Shown here: positions 44,093 through 53,465 of the stretch, one piece after another
How the letters are laid out: each line of letters starts with the position of its first letter
Position numbering within the stretch: position 1 is the first letter of the stretch
Source: an uncultured bacterium
GTDB taxonomy: Bacteria; Bacillota; Clostridia; Oscillospirales; Ruminococcaceae
Reading direction: 5' to 3'
DNA length: 64,000 nt
Assembly: GCA_934875375.1 (NCBI GenBank)
Contig: CAKXHL010000010.1
Coordinates: 17,490 to 81,489 of the forward strand
The notes under the pieces: generated by a model
Told to the model about the DNA's origin: nothing
The model's input: the letters and a program-made list of their open reading frames with translations, nothing else
The model's database searches: none
Made by a program: the position numbers and the translations under genes

Positions 44093-44504
44093 GCGTATCA
44101 AGAAATATTTCCCATTTTAACAATTGGGTAAAAGAGAAAAACAGTGCAAAAACAAATTCAAAGACGTATATCCAAATTTTTGCCGGGAAGGATTTTAAAG
44201 GTGAAGTCCGCCCTGAACCGGACGAAATGGAACAACGGCTCTTTCCCAAATGCCGCAGAGGAAAAAAGTTTTTTTGACAGTTCAAACTGCGGTGCCGGGC
44301 GTCCCGGTTTGTCGATAAAAGTTAAAAAATAGCGAAAAAACACAAAGAAAGGAAGCGGCGGCAGGAAGATGTTTTTCTTGTAAAATTGGGCTTTTATTTT
44401 GCAGGTGCCTGTGCTATAATACTACTGTTAGAGGTATGCCCGCAGGATTTCCTGCGTTTTCCATGGGGGAACAGAGAGAGAAAGATGATAAAGGAGAGAC
44501 TGAA
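44093..44504 (+). other. Gene-free stretch and promoter region of murA
   Basis: The 44093-44410 stretch is AT-rich and holds no convincing gene. An extended -10 TGCTATAAT (44412-44420) lies 85 bases before murA with only a weak -35 (TTTATT, 44393-44398). The AAGGAG at 44491-44496 is the murA ribosome binding site. Confidence 0.45.
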
Positions 44505-45794
44505 ATGGAGAAATTTTTCATTGAAGGTCCCAGCCGTTTGGAAGGTGAAGTTGTCATCAGCGGTGCGAAAAATGCGGCGGTGGCAATTATTCCTGCGGTT
44601 TTATTGGCAGAAGAGCCTTGTGTTTTGGAGAATATCCCAAACATCAACGATGTAAATATCTCCCTGCAGATCTTGCAGGAGTTGGGCGCAAAAATTAAAA
44701 TGCGCAATAAAACAACGGTGGAAATCGATGCTACCCATATTATTGCCCCTTCGGTGCCGTTTGATATTGCCCGGAACATGCGCGCTTCTTATTATTTTTT
44801 GGGTGCGCTGCTGGGGCGTTATTCCAAAGGCGCGGTGACAATGCCCGGTGGGTGCAATTTCGGCGGGGTGCGCCCCATTGATCAGCATATTAAGGGATTT
44901 GAAGCTTTGGGAGCGGATGTTTCCATCGATCATGGCATGATCTGCGCCGAAGCCCAGCAGCTGACGGGCAGTCATATTTATTTTGATGGCGTTACCGTTG
45001 GCGCAACCATTAATGTCATGCTGGCCGCTGTCCGCGCACAGGGGCTGACCATTTTGGAAAATGTGGCGAAAGAGCCGCACGTGGTTGACTTGGCCAACTT
45101 TTTGAATTCCATGGGCGCTGATGTACGCGGCGCCGGTACGGATGTGATTAAAATCCGCGGGGTCGAGCATATGCACGGCGCCACCTATTCGATTATTCCC
45201 GATCAGATTGAAGCGGGAACCTTTATGGTCGCGGCGGCGGCTACCAACGGCGATGTCTTGGTCAAAAATGTGATACCCAAACATTTGGAATCCATTACGG
45301 CGAAGCTGGTGGCGGCGGGCGCGACGGTGGAGGAGTTTGATGATGCGGTTCGCGTTACCCGCAGCGGCCCGTTGAAAAAAATCAATTTGAAGACCCTGCC
45401 GCATCCGGGCTTTCCAACCGATTTGCAGCCCCAGATGGCGGTGATGCTTTCCGTTGCGGAGGGGACAAGCATTATTACCGAAGGCGTGTGGGACAACCGA
45501 TATAAATATGTGGATGAATTGCGGCGGATGGGAGCCAAAATTCAGGTGGATGGAAAGGTTGCAGTGGTAGAGGGAGTAGAGAGCCTCACCGGTGCGCCGG
45601 TAAAAGCCACCGATCTGCGGGCTGGTGCGGCGCTGATCATTGCCGGTCTGATTGCCTGCGGCCAGACGGAAGTGGAGGAAATCTACCATATTGAACGGGG
45701 TTATGAGTGCGTTGTGGAAAAATTCCGCGGACTGGGCGCCAGAATGGAAAAGATGGAGGTGCCGGACGCAGACGTGCAGCGGGCGATCGGATAG
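44505..45794 (+). CDS. murA: UDP-N-acetylglucosamine 1-carboxyvinyltransferase MurA
   Basis: The 429-residue enzyme catalyses the first committed step of peptidoglycan synthesis, adding enolpyruvate to UDP-GlcNAc. It has GAKNAAVAIIPA, the active-site Cys in MPGGCNFGGVRPIDQH (so fosfomycin should bind), and TGFPTDLQ-like HPGFPTDLQPQ. The ATG at 44505 follows AAGGAG. Many Gram-positives have two MurA copies; which of the two this is cannot be decided from the window. Confidence 0.96.
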   Translation: MEKFFIEGPSRLEGEVVISGAKNAAVAIIPAVLLAEEPCVLENIPNINDVNISLQILQELGAKIKMRNKTTVEIDATHIIAPSVPFDIARNMRASYYFLGALLGRYSKGAVTMPGGCNFGGVRPIDQHIKGFEALGADVSIDHGMICAEAQQLTGSHIYFDGVTVGATINVMLAAVRAQGLTILENVAKEPHVVDLANFLNSMGADVRGAGTDVIKIRGVEHMHGATYSIIPDQIEAGTFMVAAAATNGDVLVKNVIPKHLESITAKLVAAGATVEEFDDAVRVTRSGPLKKINLKTLPHPGFPTDLQPQMAVMLSVAEGTSIITEGVWDNRYKYVDELRRMGAKIQVDGKVAVVEGVESLTGAPVKATDLRAGAALIIAGLIACGQTEVEEIYHIERGYECVVEKFRGLGARMEKMEVPDADVQRAIG

Positions 45795-45925
45795 ATTGAA
45801 ACGGTTTCGGCTTTGGCCTATGGCCCGAGCCGATTTCTTTTAGAAAACGAAAAAACGGGTTATTTTTCTTCGCCTTGGAGCGGCGACTTGATGGTAGCGG
45901 GACTTGGACAGAAAGGATTGGCGCA

Positions 45926-46717
45926 ATGGCATGTTTTTGTACGCTCGCCAGCGGCAGCAGCGGGAACAGTACCTATATTGGCAGCGGCGTTGGCGGCGTA
46001 TTGATCGACGCGGGCATCAGCTGCCGTGGAATTCTCGCAGCGCTGGAGATGCGGGAAATTGACCGGGAAAGTATTGGCGCGGTGTTTATCACCCATGAGC
46101 ATACCGATCATATCAAAGGGCTGAAGGTGCTTTTAAAAAAACTGCCGGTCCCCGTGTATGCAACTGATGAGGTGCTGGACTTTTTGGCGGATCGGGATTA
46201 CTTTCCCGCGGGGGCCAAAGCAGTCCCAATGCCGGTGCAGGGGGTCTGTGTCGGCGATTTATACATAGGAGCTTTTGAAACCTCCCACGATAGTGCCCAT
46301 AGCGTTGGATATGTGGCAGTCAGCGGGGATGACAAGAAGATAGCAGTTTCGACGGATCTGGGCATGGTCACCCCGATGGTGCGGCAGGCGGTCAGCGGTT
46401 GCGATCTGGTGCTTCTGGAGTCCAATTATGATCGAAATATGCTGATGGCCGGTTTTTACCCGTATCCGCTTAAGCGCCGGATTGACGGTGTCTGCGGCCA
46501 TCTTTCCAATCTGGACTGTGCCGCGTTTCTGCCGGAATTGGTACAGTCGGGTACCAGGCAGATCGTGCTGGGGCATTTAAGCCGTGAAAACAATCTGCCG
46601 AGTTTGGCGCTGGAAACGTCGGTGTCATCCTTGATGCAGGCTGGTATGCAGCGGGATAGAGATTATCAGCTGGAGGTAGCGCCACGATATGAGCCGGGCA
46701 GAATGATTCGTTTATAG
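45926..46717 (+). CDS. walJ: WalJ/YycJ-like MBL-fold hydrolase
   Basis: The 263-residue protein has an MBL fold with LASGSSGNSTYI at the N-terminus, the metal motif FITHEHTDHIKG near residue 56, and late His/Asp ligands in STDLG and GHLSRENNLP. It matches the WalJ/VicX/YycJ family, implicated in cell-wall and DNA repair processes near the WalRK genes in other Firmicutes; those genes are not here. The ATG at 45926 follows AAAGGA. rlmH follows closely, a common pair. Confidence 0.88.
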   Translation: MACFCTLASGSSGNSTYIGSGVGGVLIDAGISCRGILAALEMREIDRESIGAVFITHEHTDHIKGLKVLLKKLPVPVYATDEVLDFLADRDYFPAGAKAVPMPVQGVCVGDLYIGAFETSHDSAHSVGYVAVSGDDKKIAVSTDLGMVTPMVRQAVSGCDLVLLESNYDRNMLMAGFYPYPLKRRIDGVCGHLSNLDCAAFLPELVQSGTRQIVLGHLSRENNLPSLALETSVSSLMQAGMQRDRDYQLEVAPRYEPGRMIRL

Positions 46718-46762
46718 CTGCCCGGAACCGGGCCGGTGAAAGCTTTGGAGGGGGAGAAGAAA

Positions 46763-47245
46763 ATGCAGGCAGTGACGATTGTGTGCGTCGGAAAACTGAA
46801 AGAAGGATATTGGCGGGACGCGGCAGTGGAATATCAAAAACGCCTGAGCGCTTTCTGCAGGCTTTCTACGGTAGAAATCGAGGAGGAACGGCTTCCGCAG
46901 AATCCGTCTGCGGCACAGATTGCCGCCGGGCTGGAAGCGGAGGGCCGCCGGATTTTATCCAAAATTGCGGCGGACAGTTTTGTAGTCGCTTTGTGCATTG
47001 AGGGAAAGCTGCAAAGCTCTGAAGAATTGGCCAGAATGCTGGATCGGGCGGCAGTCAGCGGAAAATCCGATGTGATTTTTGTAATCGGCGGTTCTTTCGG
47101 GCTATCCCAGGCGGTGAAAGAGAGGGCGGACCGAAGGATGTCCATGTCCCGGATGACATTTCCCCACCAGCTGGCGCGGGTGGTGCTGCTGGAGCAGGTC
47201 TACCGTGGCTATCAGATTTTAAGCGGCGGGAAATATCATAAATAA
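46763..47245 (+). CDS. rlmH: 23S rRNA (pseudouridine-1915-N3)-methyltransferase RlmH
   Basis: The 160-residue SPOUT methyltransferase has CVGKLKEGYW, LCIEGKLQSSEELA, the SAM-knot motif FVIGGSFGLS and the C-terminal EQVYRGYQILSGGKYHK, its family hallmark. It methylates pseudouridine 1915 of 23S rRNA. The ATG at 46763 follows GGAGGGGGAG. Its stop codon lies inside the terminator stem. Confidence 0.97.
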   Translation: MQAVTIVCVGKLKEGYWRDAAVEYQKRLSAFCRLSTVEIEEERLPQNPSAAQIAAGLEAEGRRILSKIAADSFVVALCIEGKLQSSEELARMLDRAAVSGKSDVIFVIGGSFGLSQAVKERADRRMSMSRMTFPHQLARVVLLEQVYRGYQILSGGKYHK

Positions 47246-47277
47246 GACGGAGGTTAAAAGCCTCCGTCTTATTTATG
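47234..47277 (+). terminator. Rho-independent terminator overlapping the end of rlmH
   Basis: AATAAGACGGAGG pairs with CCTCCGTCTTATT; with the flanking TATCAT / ATGATA the stem reaches about 20 bp. Confidence 0.85.
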
Positions 47278-47388
47278 ATATTATACTGGCTTATGCAGTG
47301 GAAAAATCGAATGTGAACAGGCAAAAAATGCTGCGGCTTCTGCCTGCCGGTATGGGAACAAAATAAAATAGAAAGAGATTCCATCAAA

Positions 47389-47419
47389 TGAAAAGGCAGC
47401 ATTTACAGCCGCCTTTTTA
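47389..47419 (-). terminator. Rho-independent terminator after the acetyltransferase gene
   Basis: On the minus strand AAAAGGCGGC (47408-47417) pairs with GCTGCCTTTT (47391-47400) just after the gene end. Confidence 0.7.
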
Positions 47420-47422
47420 TTT

Positions 47423-48310
47423 TTATGCGTGGGAAATCAAAGGGAAAAACAGTTTTCGCGCTGCAAAGGGATTTTCTTTTTTGCCCAGTACAAACAAATG
47501 ATCTTCGCCCGGCTGCCAAATCTGTCCGGGCAGCGTGTCCTTCGGGGTAAAGCCCAGCCCGATCTTGCGGATATGGGGCTGCGTCAGACGATTTAACGTT
47601 TGGAATAGACTGCCGCTCCATTCACCCAGCAGTTCGTGGCAGAATAAAGTGTCGCCGTCCTCTTCTAAAATAGCAACCGCATTTTCTTCGGGAGGCGTAT
47701 AAAGAAAATGCCGGAAAGGACCCAGCGCGTAGAACAAAAGCAATCCTTCGTTGTTTTCCATGGAAAAAGCGGAAAAGGGGTTGGAACGGCGGTAGGATTG
47801 GATCAAAAGCGCCCGGTCTTTGGGGTTGTCAGGATTGATCCGGCGCAGGGGAATAGGCTGTTGCGGGGAGGACGGGGAAAAAATCTGTGCCTCCGCGGCT
47901 GGGAGGAATCCAAACTTTGGATAAAAATCCAATACCGTGTCATTGGCAAACAGATAAATCCCGTCACAGCGGTCAGACCAGTTTTGCAGAATCCATTCCA
48001 TCAAAAAGCGGGACAATCCCATGCCGCGGTAATCCGGATGGGTCATGACGGTGCCCAGCTGCAGATAGGTTCTGCGTCGACCGTCCAGCTGAAAATCCAT
48101 CCGGTTGACCGATACATTGGCTGCCACTTGCTCTCCGCAGACCAGCGCGTGGGGCAGATACCGGTCCTGCCAGCCGCCGCATTGATACCACGGCTCAAAG
48201 TCCAGATCAAAGGTCTGCCGGGCCAGCGAGAAAAAGCTTTTGCGCAGAGTTGTATTGTCCCGGATTTCAGTGGTAAAGACGAACGATTTTCCCCGAATGA
48301 TATATTGCAT
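47423..48310 (-). CDS. GNAT family N-acetyltransferase
   Basis: The 295-residue protein has a GNAT core with motif A (LGTVMTHPDYRGMGLSRFLM; the PDYRGMGLSRFL segment binds acetyl-CoA) around residues 90-115 and ANDTVLDFYPKFGF, then a C-terminal half of unknown specificity. It resembles EIS/YkwB-like acetyltransferases, but no substrate can be named. The ATG at 48310 has AGGAGG at 48317-48322, overlapping the stop of yifB, so the two genes form an operon. Confidence 0.85.
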   Translation of the reverse strand: MQYIIRGKSFVFTTEIRDNTTLRKSFFSLARQTFDLDFEPWYQCGGWQDRYLPHALVCGEQVAANVSVNRMDFQLDGRRRTYLQLGTVMTHPDYRGMGLSRFLMEWILQNWSDRCDGIYLFANDTVLDFYPKFGFLPAAEAQIFSPSSPQQPIPLRRINPDNPKDRALLIQSYRRSNPFSAFSMENNEGLLLFYALGPFRHFLYTPPEENAVAILEEDGDTLFCHELLGEWSGSLFQTLNRLTQPHIRKIGLGFTPKDTLPGQIWQPGEDHLFVLGKKENPFAARKLFFPLISHA

Positions 48311-48320
48311 AAAAAACCTC

Positions 48321-49847
48321 CTATCTGGACCAATATTTGCGGTCCAAGCTACGGTACTGCACCGCTTCGGCAATGTGGCGCCGGCTGATGACTTCCGCTT
48401 TATCCAGATCGGCGATGGTGCGGGATACTTTTAAAATGCGGTCATAAGCCCGGGCAGAAAGCCCCATGGTTTCAAACGCCCGGGACAGCAGGGCGGATGC
48501 CCCGTCATCCAGAGGGCAAAAGCGATTGACCGCCGGGGCGGGAAGCTTGGCATTGCAGGAGATGCCGATAGACTGATACCGCTCCTGCTGAATTTTGCGG
48601 GCCTGGTTGACCCGGCTGCGAATGGCGGCAGAAGATTCTTCCGGCCGGGTGGAGACCAGATTCTGGTATTCCACCGGCGCCACCTCCACATGCAAATCCA
48701 GCCGGTCCAAAAGCGGGCCGGATACCCGGGCAAGATAGCGGCTGACCGCTCCGGCAGAGCAGCTGCACTCCCGTACCGGATGACCAAAATAACCGCAGGG
48801 GCAGGGATTCATGGCGGCGACCACCATCATGGCGCAGGGATAGGTCAGGGTTCCGGCTATCCGGGAGATCGTCACTTGTCCATCCTCCATCGGCTGGCGC
48901 AGCACCTCCATGGCGTCCCGGGAAAATTCAGGCAGCTCATCCAAAAACAGTACCCCGTTGTGGGCCAGAGAAATTTCTCCGGGCCGGGGGATACTTCCGC
49001 CGCCGGATAGCCCCGCCGGGGAGATGGTGTGATGCGGCGCGCGGAACGGCCGCTGGGTAATCAATGCGCTTTCTTCCGATAAAAGGCCGGCCACCGAATG
49101 GATTTTGGTGGTTTCAATGGATTCCTCGAAGGTCATTTCCGGCAGGATAGAAGGCAACCGTTTGGCCAGCATGGATTTGCCTGCGCCGGGAGAGCCGATC
49201 ATCAATAAATTGTGCCCGCCGGCCGCGGCCACCTCCAGCGCTCGTTTGGCGCCGGCCTGGCCTTTGACATCGGCGAAATCCAGATCAGGCAGATTTTCAC
49301 TTGGCAAAGCCGTACTGCTGACAGCCGGGGAAAGGGCTTCTCCTTTTTGATACCAGTCCAGCAGCTGTTTGACGTGAGATAGGCCATATACCTCGATTCC
49401 TCGGACCAGCGCCCCCTCGGAAGCGTTGGCCTGCGGGAGGAAAACCCGGCGCAGCCCCTGTTTTTGGGCGCCCAGCACCAGCGGCAGCGCGCCGTTGATC
49501 CGCCGCACCTCGCCGGATAAAGACAGTTCTCCGAAAAAAGCGCTGTCTGCAAGGTCTGCGTCCAGCATACCGCCCGCCTTGAGTACGCCGAGGAAAATGG
49601 GCAAATCGTACAGTGCGCCATCCTTCTTCACGTCGGCGGGGGAGAGATTGACGATAATCTTACCCACCGGAAAGGCGAAACCGCAGTTGCGAATAGCGGA
49701 GCGCACCCGATCCCGGGATTCCTTGACCGCTGTTCCCGGCAGTCCCACAATCTCAAAAGCAGGCATGGATTGGGAGAAATCCACTTCTGCCCGGACCGGA
49801 TAAGCCGAGAGCCCCAAAAGTCCCGAACTGTTGACCGAGTAAAACAT
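48321..49847 (-). CDS. comM: YifB/ComM family Mg-chelatase-like AAA ATPase
   Basis: The 508-residue protein has the N-terminal ChlI-like domain (PAFEIVGLPGTAVKESRDRVRSA, quoted as EIVGLPGTAVKESRDRV), Walker A IGSPGAGKSMLA near residue 215, Walker B VLFLDELPEF, and a C-terminal Mg-chelatase zinc-like segment NPCPCGYFGHPVRECSC. In Vibrio and Haemophilus ComM is a branch-migration helicase used in natural transformation. Its role in Clostridia is not established; cinA at 1.7 kb is another competence-linked name in the window. The ATG at 49847 follows GCAGGTG. Confidence 0.93.
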   Translation of the reverse strand: MFYSVNSSGLLGLSAYPVRAEVDFSQSMPAFEIVGLPGTAVKESRDRVRSAIRNCGFAFPVGKIIVNLSPADVKKDGALYDLPIFLGVLKAGGMLDADLADSAFFGELSLSGEVRRINGALPLVLGAQKQGLRRVFLPQANASEGALVRGIEVYGLSHVKQLLDWYQKGEALSPAVSSTALPSENLPDLDFADVKGQAGAKRALEVAAAGGHNLLMIGSPGAGKSMLAKRLPSILPEMTFEESIETTKIHSVAGLLSEESALITQRPFRAPHHTISPAGLSGGGSIPRPGEISLAHNGVLFLDELPEFSRDAMEVLRQPMEDGQVTISRIAGTLTYPCAMMVVAAMNPCPCGYFGHPVRECSCSAGAVSRYLARVSGPLLDRLDLHVEVAPVEYQNLVSTRPEESSAAIRSRVNQARKIQQERYQSIGISCNAKLPAPAVNRFCPLDDGASALLSRAFETMGLSARAYDRILKVSRTIADLDKAEVISRRHIAEAVQYRSLDRKYWSR

Positions 49848-50028
49848 AAAAACACCTGCCAATCAAACGATATCAACAGTATACCGCATTTTTTGGAAAC
49901 TGGCCAGCGATCTGTCGGATTTCTGCCTTTAAAGTGGGATTTCTATGGATTTTGGGTAAAAAAGGGTAAAATGTCCATGAAAGAAATGATTTTATCTGCT
50001 GGATTTGGGCAGTCTTTCTAAAAAACTG

Positions 50029-50057
50029 TTGAGAAAATTTCGTAAATGCGTTATACT
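50029..50057 (+). promoter_or_regulatory. Sigma-A promoter of the phosphoglucomutase gene
   Basis: TTGAGA (50029-50034) and TATACT (50052-50057) with a 17-base spacer. Confidence 0.6.
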
Positions 50058-50105
50058 GATAAAAAAAGGACAACGATATTCCACTAAAAGTCGGAGGCGA
50101 TCAGT

Positions 50106-51815
50106 ATGACAGAAAAAATGCAGTATCAGCGTTGGCTGGACTTTCCGTTGGAGGATCCGGCGCTGAAGGAAGAATTGCTGAGCATAAAAGATCAGGACGA
50201 AGAAATTTTTGACCGGTTCTATCAGGAGCTGGCTTTTGGTACTGCGGGGCTGCGCGGTGTACTGGGTGCCGGGACCAACCGGATGAACATTTATACCGTT
50301 CGCAAGGCGACCCAGGGCATGGCGGATTATCTCAATGAGAAATATCCGCAGAGCAGTATTGCCATTTCCTATGACTCGCGCATCAATTCCCTGCTGTTCG
50401 CCGAAGAAACCGCCCGGGTTATGGCGGCTAATGGGATTACCGCTTATCTGTATGACCAGCTGATGCCGACACCGGCTTTGTCCTTCGCAGTGCGGGATCT
50501 GAAATGTCAGGCAGGCGTCATGGTCACCGCCAGCCACAATCCCGCTAAATACAACGGCTACAAGGCCTACGGGCCGGACGGCTGCCAAATGACCGACGAG
50601 GCGGCGGGCGCAGTGCTGGAAAAAATCGGCCGGATTGATATTTTTGACGGTGTGAAGGTCGCGGATTTTGCCCAGGCTTTGGGCCAGGGCAAAATCCAGT
50701 ATATCAAGCAGGAGGTCATTGACCGGTACCTGGACGCGGTGGAAAGCCAGTCGATCCGCAAAGGTATTTGTGCGGACAGCGGCATGAAGGTAGTGTATAC
50801 GCCGTTAAACGGCGCCGGAAATATGTGCGTGCGGGCGATTCTCGACCGCATCGGTATCCGGGATGTGGTCCCGGTGAAAGAGCAGGAACTGCCGGACGGA
50901 AACTTCCCCACCTGCCCCTATCCCAATCCGGAAATCCGGGAAGCGCTGCAGAAGGGCCTGGATTTGTGTGAAACCGAAAAGCCGGATCTGCTGTTGGCCA
51001 CCGACCCGGACTGCGATCGTGTGGGCATTGCAGTGCCGCATGCAGGCAGCTATCTGCTTTTGACTGGCAACGAGGTCGGCGTGCTGCTGACCGATTACAT
51101 CGCCAGCTCCCGCATCGAGCTGGGTACCATGCCCCAAAATCCCATTGTGGTCAAGACAATTGTGACGACCTCCATGATCGATCGGCTGGCCGAAACCTAT
51201 GGTTTTGAGGTGGTGAATATCCTCACCGGATTTAAGTATATCGGCGAGCAAATCCTGCGGCTGGAGCAAAAAGGCGAACAGGACCGGTACATATTTGGCT
51301 TTGAAGAGAGCTATGGCTATCTGTCCGGCGGCTATGTCCGGGATAAGGACGCGGTGGACGCTTCCATGCTCATCTGTGAAATGGCTGCCTATTATAAAAA
51401 GCAGGGCAAAACATTGGCGGACGTTCTGTTCGGGCTGTATGAAAAATACGGCATGCATTTGAATACGCAATCCAGCTTTACCTGCGAGGGAGCTTCCGGA
51501 ATGGAGCGTATGCGCGAGATCATGGAAGATCTGCGCAAAAACGCGCCGGATGAAATTTGCGGCAAAAAGGTGCTGTGGATGTCCGACTACCAGGCGTCGG
51601 TGAAAAAATCCGCCGCCGGGCAGCAGCCGATTCATCTGCCCCACTCCAATGTGGTGGAATATGGCCTGGAGGGCGACAATGTGATTGTGGTGCGCCCCTC
51701 CGGTACAGAGCCGAAAATCAAGGTCTACTTTATGGTTAAGGGGCAAAGCCGGGCCGAAGCCGAGGATCTGGAAGCACAGCTGAAAGTGCAGATGACCCGG
51801 CTGATGGGATTTTGA
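50106..51815 (+). CDS. pgcA: Phosphoglucomutase/phosphomannomutase family phosphosugar mutase
   Basis: The 569-residue protein is an alpha-D-phosphohexomutase: FGTAGLRGVLGAGTNRMN near residue 45, the phosphoserine loop VTASHNPAKYNGYKAYG near 145, the metal loop TDPDCDRVG near 303, the sugar loop FGFEESYGYLSGG, and the phosphate-binding VRPSGTEPKIK. Length and motifs fit the PgcA-type alpha-phosphoglucomutase of Firmicutes, converting glucose 6-phosphate and glucose 1-phosphate. The ATG at 50106 follows GGAGG. Confidence 0.94.
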   Translation: MTEKMQYQRWLDFPLEDPALKEELLSIKDQDEEIFDRFYQELAFGTAGLRGVLGAGTNRMNIYTVRKATQGMADYLNEKYPQSSIAISYDSRINSLLFAEETARVMAANGITAYLYDQLMPTPALSFAVRDLKCQAGVMVTASHNPAKYNGYKAYGPDGCQMTDEAAGAVLEKIGRIDIFDGVKVADFAQALGQGKIQYIKQEVIDRYLDAVESQSIRKGICADSGMKVVYTPLNGAGNMCVRAILDRIGIRDVVPVKEQELPDGNFPTCPYPNPEIREALQKGLDLCETEKPDLLLATDPDCDRVGIAVPHAGSYLLLTGNEVGVLLTDYIASSRIELGTMPQNPIVVKTIVTTSMIDRLAETYGFEVVNILTGFKYIGEQILRLEQKGEQDRYIFGFEESYGYLSGGYVRDKDAVDASMLICEMAAYYKKQGKTLADVLFGLYEKYGMHLNTQSSFTCEGASGMERMREIMEDLRKNAPDEICGKKVLWMSDYQASVKKSAAGQQPIHLPHSNVVEYGLEGDNVIVVRPSGTEPKIKVYFMVKGQSRAEAEDLEAQLKVQMTRLMGF

Positions 51816-52299
51816 TATTCTTATGTTTGACAAAATATCCCGCCGTCCCTGGAAATCTTTTTTCTAAGAGCAGTGTATCTTCTGTGGCCTTTCGGCAATC
51901 ATTTTTTCGGATTAGAAGGGAAAGAAGGATAACATGGCAGAGCGGCAAGGCAAATTGTCTTTACAGTCCGCCAGATAAACCGGCAGAAGAACCATATGGC
52001 AAAATCTCAAGAATCCATTGTAAAAAATTTAGAAATATTTTTTGCGCGAAAAGAACGGAGCCGCTGGGCCAGTCCAGCGGCTCCAATTCTGTACGATTTT
52101 TCCCACAGGTTGCCGTGCAAAAGCTGCCGGAGGGCATATACCCTCACCAGTTGCCCAGAGGTATGTGTGCCATTTTAGGCAGTCAGGTATTCCTGGACGA
52201 AAGGAAAAAACATATGAAAGAAAAAGCTTGCTTTTGTTCTTTTGATGTGCTATCATAAATCTGTTAATCCGTGCATAGCAGAAAGAGGTGACTTACCCA
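51816..52299 (+). other. Gene-free stretch before rpmE, with a hairpin and a promoter
   Basis: I see no real gene here. A GGAGCCGCTGG / CCAGCGGCTCC hairpin (about 52057-52083) may end the mutase transcript. TTGCTT (52228-52233) and TATCAT (52251-52256) with a 17-base spacer form a likely rpmE promoter. Confidence 0.5.
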
Positions 52300-52512
52300 A
52301 TGAAACAAGGAATCCATCCCAACTACGAAAAAACGACCATTCGTTGTGCTTGTGGTGCAGAATTTGAGACCCGTTCCACTAAAAAGGACATCCGGGTTGA
52401 AATTTGCTCCAAATGCCATCCGTTCTTTACCGGCAGACAGAAGCTGGTGGATACCGGCGGCCGTGTTGACAGATTCAACAGACGTTTCAACAGAGGCACT
52501 AAAGCGGAGTAA
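52300..52512 (+). CDS. rpmE: 50S ribosomal protein L31 (zinc-binding type)
   Basis: The 70-residue protein starts MKQGIHPNYEKTTIRCACG and keeps the four zinc cysteines (C16, C18, and the pair in ICSKCHPF), so it is the C+ form made when zinc is sufficient. The zinc-free paralogue is not in this window. The ATG at 52300 follows AGAGGTG. It precedes yigZ, with a small hairpin between them. Confidence 0.97.
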   Translation: MKQGIHPNYEKTTIRCACGAEFETRSTKKDIRVEICSKCHPFFTGRQKLVDTGGRVDRFNRRFNRGTKAE

Positions 52513-52530
52513 GTCGTATTTTCGTGAAAT

Positions 52531-52558
52531 AAAAAGACAAAGCGGTGCAGGAATGTAC
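52531..52558 (+). terminator. Weak hairpin terminator after rpmE
   Basis: AAAGCGGT pairs with ACCGCTTT, followed by TGCTTT; it may only attenuate readthrough into yigZ. Confidence 0.55.
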
Positions 52559-52597
52559 CGCTTTTGCTTTACCCAAAAACAAAGAGAGGTGAGCGTT

Positions 52598-53224
52598 TTG
52601 TTCCAACCCTACGAGACAGTGGCAGGCTATGCCAGCGATGAGTTTGTCGAACGAAAATCCCGGTTTATCGGGCACATTGCGCCGGTGAAGGATGAAGCGG
52701 AGGCGCTGGATTTTTTATCCCGTATCCGAGCAGAACATCGGGAGGCCACCCATAACGTATTCGCTTATATTCTGCGGGAAAGCGGCGTCAAACGCATGAG
52801 CGACGACGGAGAGCCGCAGGGCACGGGCGGTGTACCGGTGCTAGAAGTGTTGGAACGGGAAGGTCTTACCGATGTAGCGGTGGTCGTCACCCGCTATTTT
52901 GGTGGTATCCTGCTGGGCGCAGGCGGTTTGGTGCGGGCTTATTCCCACGGCGCCAAGCTGGCGGTGGACGCGGCAGTGCGTCGGCATATGAATCCCTGCA
53001 CGGTGCTGGAGTTGTGCTTTGGCTATGACTGGTATGGAAAAATCAGCTATTTGCTTCCTCGATATAATGCCCAGACCCTGGAATCGGATTTTGGCGCCCA
53101 GGTGCGTTTGAGGCTGATGATGACTTCGGATAAGGTGCCCGCTTTTCAAAAAGAAATCACCGAATTGACCGCGGCCAGCGTTCTGCCGCAGACAGTAAAA
53201 GAAATTTGCGCGGATCTGGAATAA
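52598..53224 (+). CDS. yigZ: YigZ/IMPACT family protein
   Basis: The 208-residue protein matches the UPF0029/IMPACT family: ERKSRFIGHIAPV, ATHNVFAYIL, MSDDGEPQGTGGVPVL and VTRYFGGILLGAGGLVRAY. Its biochemical role in bacteria is unclear; the fold is linked to ribosome or translation regulation. The TTG at 52598 is chosen because AGAGAGG (52583-52589) sits 8 bases upstream. Confidence 0.9.
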   Translation: MFQPYETVAGYASDEFVERKSRFIGHIAPVKDEAEALDFLSRIRAEHREATHNVFAYILRESGVKRMSDDGEPQGTGGVPVLEVLEREGLTDVAVVVTRYFGGILLGAGGLVRAYSHGAKLAVDAAVRRHMNPCTVLELCFGYDWYGKISYLLPRYNAQTLESDFGAQVRLRLMMTSDKVPAFQKEITELTAASVLPQTVKEICADLE

Positions 53225-53465
53225 ACTCCTGCTTGTTTGTATTTTGGAAGGAAAGAGTCCGAAACGGTTTTGTCCTATTTGGCCGAAGGATAGCTGCCAA
53301 ACGGCATTGCTGATTTACGAAATCTGAGCAGTAAAATAGGGTGAGAAATCGAAGAAAATAGACGCTTTTTTTGAATGTTTTAAAATTTTTTTCGCAGAAA
53401 AGCAGGTTTTTTTTCTCTTATTTCGTACTATATCTTTAGAAGCTTGTCCAAAAAGGAGGGGGCCT

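Noticed and set aside
51812..52258. 148-residue frame between the mutase and rpmE
   Set aside because: It is a low-complexity read-through with no ribosome binding site; the stretch contains a hairpin and the rpmE promoter.
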